Shown here one piece after another: positions 1 to 5,779 of a stretch of DNA of 5,779 nt (positions are counted from its first letter, which is position 1; each line of letters opens with the position of its first letter). Source of the stretch: Paludibacteraceae bacterium (GTDB lineage Bacteria > Bacteroidota > Bacteroidia > Bacteroidales > Paludibacteraceae); assembly GCA_947471245.1 (NCBI GenBank), contig CANIXM010000143.1:1-5779 (forward strand). The letters are read 5' to 3'. The position numbers and the translations under genes were made by a program. Below the pieces are notes generated by a model that was not told the DNA's origin, did not search any database, and saw only the letters and a list, made by a program, of their open reading frames with translations.

Positions 1-347
1 ATGACATTCTATTGGAACATTATTCTAGAGGAGTGATGGGACATAGCTATTTTTCGGCACAACTTAAACTACATCAGAAATGGGGAAAATATTTGCCATT
101 GTTTAATCGTTCATTTGACCAACGTGGCATTGACACCATCCTTCCAAAAATAGAACAGGATGCATTCGATATTTTCTATAAGCGACTGGTTCGTTCAAAA
201 ATTGCAATTTCAGACATCCATACTATGGTTAGGTTTTACGCCTCCAAAGCTGGACTTAAATCAGTTTTAAAAAATGTATTTTGCCTTTACATCTCAGTGT
301 TTTTTTTAAGATTATCCTCCATAATGAGAGGGAAAATGATAGAGTAA
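1..347 (+). CDS. 3' end of a gene cut by the window edge; possible glycosyltransferase C-terminus
   Basis: The reading frame is open from the first complete codon (position 3) to a TAA at 345-347, with no stop upstream, so the gene almost certainly begins before the window. The TTG at 12 is a codon inside it rather than a convincing start. About 114 residues are visible. The N-terminal part contains HYSRG followed by an aromatic and basic stretch with QKWGKYLP. This resembles the 'H..SRG ... KWG' tail seen after the catalytic domain in some family 2-type glycosyltransferases, but no DXD or other catalytic motif lies in the visible part. Near the C-terminus a hydrophobic stretch (NVFCLYISVFFL) is followed by basic residues, which suggests a membrane-associated end. 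The gene stops 19 bases before an O-antigen ligase-like gene on the same strand, so the two are probably co-transcribed in a polysaccharide locus. The coding call is fairly sure; the glycosyltransferase assignment is an inference from context and weak motif likeness. Confidence 0.6.
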   Translation, partial: DILLEHYSRGVMGHSYFSAQLKLHQKWGKYLPLFNRSFDQRGIDTILPKIEQDAFDIFYKRLVRSKIAISDIHTMVRFYASKAGLKSVLKNVFCLYISVFFLRLSSIMRGKMIE

Positions 348-366
348 CCACTTCAATTAAAAACGT

Positions 367-1599
367 ATGATCAACAAAATTTCAAAAGGAATCAATTATA
401 TCAATCTATTTTCCTTTTGTACACTTACAGCTTCTATTCTGTTTTTTTTCAGCAGTGTAATGAGAATCAGTTATTATGTATTCTTGATTAGCTATGTTCT
501 TGAATTCATTCTTGAGAAAAGATGGCAAAACATGAAAATTAATAATTACAGAATATTCTTTCTTTTGCTTCTTGCCTTTTATCTGTTGGGACTATTTAGC
601 TATTTTTTTGATGACACGCCCATCTATTTTGAATATATCATTAATCGACGCCTACCATTATTAGCATTCAGTGTTGTTGGATTTTTTGGGGTAAATAAAC
701 TTTACAGCATCAAGTATTTCTTTAATACCATGATTGTTACCGCTGTGCTTACTGCATTGTATCTCATTGTTTATCGTATTGGTTTAATGGAGTTTATACT
801 CCGACCCGATAAAACTGAGATGCTTTGGAATAATCGTATCGCCTACGTCAATGACCACATGATGTTCAATTTCTACTTAAATATGGCATTGATAGGGACA
901 TGGTATATATTTTCAACAAATTGGAAATCACTAAAGCTTTGGCTAAAAATCAGTTACGCTGTGTCCGCTATCTTCATTATGTATATCGTGTTGTTATCCG
1001 AGGGGCGCTGTGGGGTGATAGAGTGTTTGCTCATTGTGTCAGCAATTATATTGTTTGAGACCTGGAAAAGAAGCCGAATCGCAACCATCGGTATTCTTTC
1101 ATTGTCTTTGATTTTCTTTTTCATGATTACGAGTCATCACAAAAGAATGTCAAAAGAAATGATGGTTAGTGAACCACGATTGTTTTTATGGCAAGGTGCA
1201 CTTACTGCCATAAAAGAAAAGCCAGTTCTTGGCTATGGTCTGAGTAATGCTCAAGAGCGTTTTGATGTAGAACGCGCCAAGATTGAACCTTTATTTTTTA
1301 AAGAGTGGGCCAAGCAATTTTATTTGCTTGATTGTCACAACCAATACTTACAAGCTACCTTGGAATTTGGAGCTTTTGGTTTGTTGCTGTTGCTTTCGCT
1401 TTATTTTTATCCAATCTATAGTACAAGAAATTCCACAAGAATCTTGGCTTTTTTTGTGATTGGACTCTGTATGTATCAGTCCATATTTGACATTTTTCTC
1501 ACTGGTCAGAAAGCCAACATATTTAGCATGTTGGTGATAATGCTTTTCTTGGAAAATGATAGGGAGCTTTCACAGAAAACACTTAACCCAAACGAATGA
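367..1599 (+). CDS. O-antigen ligase/polymerase family membrane protein (Wzy_C / WaaL-like)
   Basis: This is a 410-residue polytopic inner-membrane protein with roughly ten to twelve hydrophobic segments and a basic N-terminus. The family transfers or polymerises lipid-linked glycans on the periplasmic side: ligation of O-antigen to lipid A-core, O-antigen polymerisation, or protein O-glycosylation. Visible family features are an arginine-containing loop after a central helix (SEGRCG, residues 211-216), the start of the large periplasmic loop at EPRLFLWQGAL (269-279), a PVLGYG turn (286-291), and the HNQYLQ motif (324-329) followed by EFGAFGLLLLL, which enters the next helix. The length is typical of the family. 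The ATG at 367 is preceded by a short AT-rich spacer with no clear ribosome binding site, as is common in Bacteroidota. The gene follows the truncated upstream gene after 19 bases. It ends in a hydrophilic tail, with TGA at 1597-1599, and faces nuoN. Ligase, polymerase and O-oligosaccharyltransferase roles cannot be told apart from sequence alone, so no symbol is given. Confidence 0.85.
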   Translation: MINKISKGINYINLFSFCTLTASILFFFSSVMRISYYVFLISYVLEFILEKRWQNMKINNYRIFFLLLLAFYLLGLFSYFFDDTPIYFEYIINRRLPLLAFSVVGFFGVNKLYSIKYFFNTMIVTAVLTALYLIVYRIGLMEFILRPDKTEMLWNNRIAYVNDHMMFNFYLNMALIGTWYIFSTNWKSLKLWLKISYAVSAIFIMYIVLLSEGRCGVIECLLIVSAIILFETWKRSRIATIGILSLSLIFFFMITSHHKRMSKEMMVSEPRLFLWQGALTAIKEKPVLGYGLSNAQERFDVERAKIEPLFFKEWAKQFYLLDCHNQYLQATLEFGAFGLLLLLSLYFYPIYSTRNSTRILAFFVIGLCMYQSIFDIFLTGQKANIFSMLVIMLFLENDRELSQKTLNPNE

Positions 1600-1632
1600 T
1601 ATTGTTAAAGTAAAGCCAAAGTAAGTACAAAT

Positions 1633-1677
1633 AACACAGGTCCAATATCGATTTAGTCAATATTGGACCTTAGTGTT
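1633..1677. terminator. Inverted repeat between convergent genes; probable bidirectional terminator
   Basis: A perfect 11-base-pair stem is formed by 1638-1648 (AGGTCCAATAT) and 1660-1670 (ATATTGGACCT) around an 11-base loop. After a two-base bulge (1671-1672), a further five pairs join AACAC (1633-1637) to GTGTT (1673-1677). The element starts 33 bases after the stop of the O-antigen ligase-like gene and lies 148 bases beyond the stop of nuoN, so it could end transcripts from both sides. There is no long T-run directly after either arm, only T-rich sequence (GTGTTTATT on +, GTGTTATTTGT on -). Its termination strength is therefore uncertain, though the stem itself is clear. Confidence 0.6.
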
Positions 1678-1725
1678 TATTAGAGTACAAATCTAATTGT
1701 CATTTAATCAGGTGCTAACTTAGAG

Positions 1726-1764
1726 TTAAATCTGAGTAAGGAATAACAATTACTCAAACTTTAA
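1726..1764. repeat. Second, imperfect inverted repeat in the convergent spacer
   Basis: TGAGTAA (1733-1739) pairs with TTACTCA (1750-1756) around a 10-base loop. Beyond a small internal loop, TTAAA (1726-1730) pairs with TTTAA (1760-1764). The stem is AT-rich and has no adjacent T-run on the nuoN-proximal side. A run of six T (1780-1785) follows on the + strand, but about 15 bases away. It may be a secondary transcription end or mRNA 3'-end structure for nuoN, or simply chance in AT-rich DNA. Confidence 0.3.
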
Positions 1765-1824
1765 TATCGGTTCGCCTCCTTTTTTCTAAAGAAAAACTAG
1801 AGCTTTATTTTCAGATCAACAAAT

Positions 1825-3204
1825 TTATATTAGATCCAAAATCAGACCTGGCACAATACCAAGAATAATAATTAGTACTGCTGATATGAAAATTTGTTTT
1901 TTGTAATTGCTAGAACTGTCTATTGCCGAGGTGGCAGATGGTGGATTAAAATACATCGCTACCACTGGACGAAGGTAGTAGTACACACTAATCATTGAGC
2001 CTATGATGGCTACTATCACTAGCAATAGATTGCCTTGGTGAATGGCTGTTAAAAACAAATTGTACTTTGCTGCAAATCCTACTAATGGTGGTATTCCGGA
2101 AAGAGAAAGCATGGCTATTGTCATGGCAAATGCCTCGGTCGGATTATGTTTGGATAGTCCATTGAACGATGATATTGAAAATGTTCCTGTTTCTTCGCGT
2201 ACAAGTATGAGTACCGCAAATGCGATGATGGTGGCAAAGGTGTAGGACAATGAATACAATAGCAATACGCCTGCGGCATCCTTTCCTACTGCAATTATTC
2301 CTATCAGCATATATCCTGCATGAGCAATCCCTGAGTAGGCAAACATACGTTTTACATTGTCTTGGTTCAGTGCCGAGATGTTGCCTATCAGTATAGTAGC
2401 TAGAGCAAAGACGCTTAGTGACGCCTTCCAAAGTCCCTGCACTTCGCCAAAGCTGGAATTCATCAATCGGAAAAATGCTGCCACGGCTGCCACTTTACCC
2501 ACTGTAGCCATGAATGTGGTAATCAGTGTTGGTGAGCCTTCGTACACATCAGGAGCCCAAAAATGAAAAGGTGCCGCTCCAATTTTGAATGTCATTCCCA
2601 CAGCCACTAATAGCAATCCGATATTGAGCATCAATGGCATCATGGTCTCGTGACTGATCACATAAGTGCGTATTTCTTCAAGGTTCAGACTACCACTAGC
2701 CCCATATATCAATGCTATTCCAAATAATAAAAAGCCTGAAGCAAACGAACCTGTAAGGAAGTATTTCATGGCGGCCTCATTGGAATTTGGATCAAATTTC
2801 TTGCTGCCTGCTAATATATATAACGATATGGAGAGCGTTTCTATTCCTACAAAAAACATGACTAAGTTACCAAAAGCAGTCATAGACATGGCACCAATCA
2901 AAGCAAATAATATTAATGCATATATGTCCTCTAGTGGGCGCAACACAGGCTTGTAGTAGATGGGTGCAAACACAAATACAAGGATGGTTGTAAATATTAA
3001 TACTGCATTGAACGCAATACTAAAATTGTCGGCTATGTACATCTCATTATAATAATGTATAGACTTCCCCCAATCCACCAGATTGAGGACAAAGGCAATA
3101 GTAAGACCCATATAGATAATGGGAAGAAGTACTTTCTTATTTTCTAATGCTCCTAACAGTAATACTACAAGTGCTACAATAGAGATGGTGATGATGGCGT
3201 ACAT
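1825..3204 (-). CDS. nuoN: NADH-quinone oxidoreductase subunit N
   Basis: NuoN is one of three antiporter-like subunits in the membrane arm of respiratory complex I, which couples NADH oxidation and quinone reduction to proton export. The 459-residue product is hydrophobic throughout and carries the Proton_antipo_M domain at about residues 110-400. The charged residues of the family are in place: E122 (VGIETLSISLYIL), K147 (EAAMKYFLTG), K207 in FKIGAAPFHFWAPDVYEGSP, K237 (ATVGKVAAV) and K380 (GFAAKYNLF). By alignment from memory these match E. coli E133, K158, K217, K247 and K395. The NQDNVKRMFAYSGIAHAGY segment (280-298) and SLSGIPPLVGF (367-377) are also typical. The length is close to the family norm. 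The ATG at 3204 is the first in frame after an upstream stop (TAA at 3220-3222). No good Shine-Dalgarno sequence is seen. It lies 93 bases after nuoM and is the last nuo gene here; nothing further follows on this strand. Confidence 0.97.
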   Translation of the reverse strand: MYAIITISIVALVVLLLGALENKKVLLPIIYMGLTIAFVLNLVDWGKSIHYYNEMYIADNFSIAFNAVLIFTTILVFVFAPIYYKPVLRPLEDIYALILFALIGAMSMTAFGNLVMFFVGIETLSISLYILAGSKKFDPNSNEAAMKYFLTGSFASGFLLFGIALIYGASGSLNLEEIRTYVISHETMMPLMLNIGLLLVAVGMTFKIGAAPFHFWAPDVYEGSPTLITTFMATVGKVAAVAAFFRLMNSSFGEVQGLWKASLSVFALATILIGNISALNQDNVKRMFAYSGIAHAGYMLIGIIAVGKDAAGVLLLYSLSYTFATIIAFAVLILVREETGTFSISSFNGLSKHNPTEAFAMTIAMLSLSGIPPLVGFAAKYNLFLTAIHQGNLLLVIVAIIGSMISVYYYLRPVVAMYFNPPSATSAIDSSSNYKKQIFISAVLIIILGIVPGLILDLI

Positions 3205-3297
3205 ATATCGAATATTTTCTTATGTTGTTTTCTAATCTGGATAATGAAAGCTGTGATATTGAGCGATGATATTTTTTTTCTTTGTGAGTTGTCAGAT

Positions 3298-4722
3298 TTA
3301 AATGACTTGATCCAGCAAATGTAGGATGACAGACGGATAGATTCCAATTAAAAATATCATCACTAAAATTGGCATAAATAACAATAGTTCTTTTGCCGAC
3401 AGGTCTGAAAACTCATTGACGCTTTCCGTTTTGGGTCCATACATGATTTGTTGATACATTTTGAGCATGTACACAGCTCCCAAAATAATGGTAAGACTGG
3501 CAATGATGGCAATCGTAACATTCATTTGAAATACTCCTAACAGAATAAGAAATTCACCAACAAAACTGTTGGTTAGTGGCATGGAGATATTTGCCAATAA
3601 TATTATCAAAAATACGGTGGCAAATCGAGGAGCCACACTTGCTATACCTCCCAAATCGGCTATCACATCCGTTTTGGTTCTTTTTTTGATAATGTTATAG
3701 CACAGAAAAAATCCTACAACATTCACACCGTGCGAAAATAGTTGAATAATACTGCCATGTAATCCGTATGCGGTGTCGGAAAATATCCCTAGTGCAATTA
3801 TCCCAACGTGAGAAAGCGATGCAAATGCAATTAATTTTTTTAATTGTGGCTGATTGATTGCTATCACAGCACCATAAATAACACCAAATGTGATGAGTGA
3901 TAAATAGATAATGGACCAATCGCTAATGATAACCAACGGACAAAGTGGAAGTATGAACCTGATGATGCCATAAAGTCCCATTTTAAGCATCACGCCTGCC
4001 AGAAGCATAGACCCTTGAACAGGTGATGCATTGTAGGTTTCAGCTTGCCATGAATGAAATGGAAAAAGTGGTATTTTGATTGCAAAAGCTAGAAAAAACG
4101 CCAAGAATACAGGGACTTGTACTGTGTAAGGGAGATTGAGTGATAAGAAAGTTTCAAAGTCAAAGCTGTGAGGATCGGGAGTGAGCGTGTAGAGATAGAG
4201 CATTGCCACCAACATAGCAAAACTTCCAACTACGGTATAAATAAGAAATTTCACACTTATTTTTTTTGCATCGCCACTTCCCCAAAATGCTGTAATAAAG
4301 AAGATTGGTATCAGTGCCAATTCCCAGAAGATATAAAACAGTATGACATCAGAAGCTGTAAATACACCTATTAACGCCATTTCCATCAACATGATAAAGG
4401 CATAAAATGAGGGAGTTCGCTTTTCCCATTTTTCTGATGAAGCAATGATAATTGGAACCAGGAAGGTGGTAAGTAATACCATGATTAATGACAGCGCATC
4501 TATTTTCATAGCAATATTTAGATCCAGGTATTTCATTAAATCCAGATCAATTACCAGTATTTTCTGCGCAGCAAAGGTAAATGCATAACCTCCCGCTAGT
4601 GAAATGCCAAGCATAATCACTCCCACTGCCAAGGCAAAGTTTTTGCTGTGCTTTCCTAGTTTTTCGGTAAATAGAAGTATCGAAGCAATGAGGGGTAGTA
4701 GTATAAGTAATGCTATTATCAT
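3298..4722 (-). CDS. nuoM: NADH-quinone oxidoreductase subunit M
   Basis: NuoM is the middle antiporter-like proton channel of complex I, sitting between NuoL and NuoN in the membrane arm. The 474-residue product is hydrophobic throughout, consistent with about 14 membrane helices. Key motifs are FWELALIPIFF with E134, AFAIKIPLFPFHSWQAETY with K216, MLKMGLYGIIRF with K247, the QLKKLIAFASLSHVGI helix (293-309), LFSHGVNVVGFF with H331, and NSFVGEFLILLG with E390. E134, K216, K247 and E390 correspond, by alignment from memory, to the functionally important E. coli E144, K234, K265 and E407. The protein is somewhat shorter than E. coli NuoM (about 509 residues), but begins and ends at natural hydrophobic segments and shows no frameshift. 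The ATG at 4722 lies only 5 bases after the nuoL stop, which fixes the start and points to one transcript and probable translational coupling. Confidence 0.97.
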   Translation of the reverse strand: MIIALLILLPLIASILLFTEKLGKHSKNFALAVGVIMLGISLAGGYAFTFAAQKILVIDLDLMKYLDLNIAMKIDALSLIMVLLTTFLVPIIIASSEKWEKRTPSFYAFIMLMEMALIGVFTASDVILFYIFWELALIPIFFITAFWGSGDAKKISVKFLIYTVVGSFAMLVAMLYLYTLTPDPHSFDFETFLSLNLPYTVQVPVFLAFFLAFAIKIPLFPFHSWQAETYNASPVQGSMLLAGVMLKMGLYGIIRFILPLCPLVIISDWSIIYLSLITFGVIYGAVIAINQPQLKKLIAFASLSHVGIIALGIFSDTAYGLHGSIIQLFSHGVNVVGFFLCYNIIKKRTKTDVIADLGGIASVAPRFATVFLIILLANISMPLTNSFVGEFLILLGVFQMNVTIAIIASLTIILGAVYMLKMYQQIMYGPKTESVNEFSDLSAKELLLFMPILVMIFLIGIYPSVILHLLDQVI

Positions 4723-4727
4723 ATCCG

Positions 4728-5779
4728 TTAGAGTATTATATTAAAAAACAACAATGCTATGATGCTAAACACCATGATTAGTAAATAAAATCCAGCATTA
4801 CCTGTTTGAATTAAGCGTAAGTATTTGCTCACAAATAAGATACTGTTTCCTATACCGTTAATAAATTCATTGATGATCTTTTGATCTATCACGTCTCTAA
4901 AGATATTTGATAGGTACGATGTTGGACGTACAATCACCCAATCATATAATTCGTCAATATAAAATTTATCAGCCATGATTTTAGAAATACCTGTGTTGGC
5001 GTTGAGTGGTTTGGCGTTTACAAATCGGCGATAGCTCAACAGTATTAGTGAAAAAATGATTAGCAACGGAACTATCAGCACTAACCATTCCTCTGTTGCA
5101 TTTTCTACTAACAGATGATGCTCAGTCAACTGACTAGATTGTGTAAATACAGGTTGCAAATACTCCTGAAATAGCTGTGTTTCTGAAAATAATGTTGGTA
5201 TGTTAATAAATCCTGCTATCACACTCAAAATTGCTAATACACTCATCGGGATTGTCATCGAAGCCGGTGACTCATGTATATGATGATTGGCTTGCACTGC
5301 AACACTTGCAGGTTTGAAAAACACCACAAATAATAGCCTAAACATGTATAGTGTGGTCAATAATGACACCCCAGTTGCGAGTATTCCCATGGTCAAACTA
5401 TGATGAAAGGCAGCGCCTAAGATTAGCTCCTTGGAAAAAAATCCAGCAAATGGAGGGATCCCCGAAATGGCAATTGTGCCAATCACAAATAGTGCAAATG
5501 TAACTGGTATCTTGCTTTTCAAACCACCCATATTTCGAATGTCTTGCTCATCACTCAGTGCATGTATCACACTCCCAGCTGCCAAGAATAGTAAGGCTTT
5601 GAAGAACGCATGGGTAAATAGGTGAAACATAGCTCCATCGAAAGCACTCATTCCCACGGCCATAAACATAAAACCTAGTTGACTTACCGTAGAGTAGGCG
5701 AGTATTTTTTTGATGTCGGTTTGGAAAATTGCTATCAAGCCAGCTAGTATGGCTGTGGTGGTACCTACAATCAGAATAA
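4728..5779 (-). CDS. nuoL: NADH-quinone oxidoreductase subunit L (C-terminal part; 5' end outside the window)
   Basis: NuoL is the distal antiporter-like subunit of complex I. The frame is open to the right edge of the window. The residues before the TTG at 5738 read ILIVGTTTAILAG, which is normal NuoL sequence, so TTG is not a start. About 350 of an expected 600-650 residues are visible. Counting from 5738, features are: FQTDIKKILAYSTVSQLGFM (5-24); FHLFTHAFFKALLFL (38-52) with the two conserved channel histidines; SGIPPFAGFFSKELIL (92-107), whose K103 matches the conserved TM12 lysine; HHIHESPASMTIP (152-164); then KFYIDELYD (258-266) and QTGNAGFY (311-318). This last region forms the C-terminal extension that only NuoL has: a long lateral helix along the membrane arm and a final anchoring helix (316-336). 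TAA is at 4728-4730. The gene heads the visible nuoL-M-N order, on the same strand as nuoM. Confidence 0.97.
   Translation of the reverse strand, partial: ILIVGTTTAILAGLIAIFQTDIKKILAYSTVSQLGFMFMAVGMSAFDGAMFHLFTHAFFKALLFLAAGSVIHALSDEQDIRNMGGLKSKIPVTFALFVIGTIAISGIPPFAGFFSKELILGAAFHHSLTMGILATGVSLLTTLYMFRLLFVVFFKPASVAVQANHHIHESPASMTIPMSVLAILSVIAGFINIPTLFSETQLFQEYLQPVFTQSSQLTEHHLLVENATEEWLVLIVPLLIIFSLILLSYRRFVNAKPLNANTGISKIMADKFYIDELYDWVIVRPTSYLSNIFRDVIDQKIINEFINGIGNSILFVSKYLRLIQTGNAGFYLLIMVFSIIALLFFNIIL

Noticed and set aside
1688..1695. TAGATTTG on the minus strand, matching the Bacteroidota -7 promoter pattern TAnnTTTG
   Set aside because: No TTTG element at the right distance upstream, and it would drive only antisense RNA into the 3' end of the O-antigen ligase-like gene. 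An 8-base degenerate match is likely by chance in AT-rich DNA.
1776..1786. AAAAAAGGAGG on the minus strand, resembling a strong Shine-Dalgarno sequence
   Set aside because: No start codon with a meaningful reading frame follows it. The next ATG on that strand in the spacer opens only seven codons.
1780..1796. TTTTTTC-TAAA-GAAAAA hairpin near the end of nuoN
   Set aside because: Six A/T-dominated pairs around a four-base loop are too weak to call a terminator, and no T-run follows on the nuoN strand.
2042..2956. Several plus-strand open frames of 67-96 codons opposite nuoN
   Set aside because: They lie entirely within nuoN, have low-complexity translations without recognisable domains, and are explained as antisense shadows of a conserved gene. 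The same holds for those opposite nuoM and nuoL.
3298..4722. Possible truncation of NuoM, since it is about 35 residues shorter than the E. coli protein
   Set aside because: All core motifs are present in order, the C-terminus ends after a complete hydrophobic segment, and the loss is spread over loops and ends. This is ordinary length variation in the family.
5736..5738. TTG as a possible start of a 336-residue nuoL
   Set aside because: The frame continues to the window edge with typical NuoL sequence, so the gene is simply cut by the window rather than short.

Overview
The window is AT-rich bacterial DNA, most consistent with a member of the Bacteroidota (Cytophagales/Flavobacteriia-like). 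This placement rests on the style of the Nuo proteins, the AT-rich spacers and the lack of clear Shine-Dalgarno sequences before the starts. It is an inference; no marker gene in the window fixes the taxon.

The layout has two halves that face each other. On the left (about 1-1599, + strand) lies the tail of a surface-polysaccharide locus. It holds the 3' end of a gene cut by the window edge, possibly a glycosyltransferase, followed 19 bases later by a complete 410-residue polytopic membrane protein of the O-antigen ligase/polymerase (Wzy_C/WaaL-like) family. On the right (1825-5779, - strand) lies the distal end of a complex I operon, read right to left as nuoL (5' end beyond the window), nuoM and nuoN. 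The two halves converge on a 225-base spacer (1600-1824) that holds a strong inverted repeat (probably a bidirectional terminator) and a weaker second one.

The three Nuo proteins are the antiporter-like membrane-arm subunits of the proton-pumping NADH:quinone oxidoreductase. The charged and histidine residues that define their channels are all visible, so the genes look intact and functional. nuoL and nuoM are separated by 5 bases, nuoM and nuoN by 93. nuoN is the last gene, and no further gene follows it on that strand.

The left pair would act at the cytoplasmic membrane on lipid-linked glycans, joining or polymerising O-antigen or a similar polysaccharide. The two halves have no evident functional link. 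I found no mobile element, CRISPR array, RNA gene or recognisable undescribed system. The least explained parts are the truncated first gene, the exact role of the O-antigen ligase-like protein, and the spacer.
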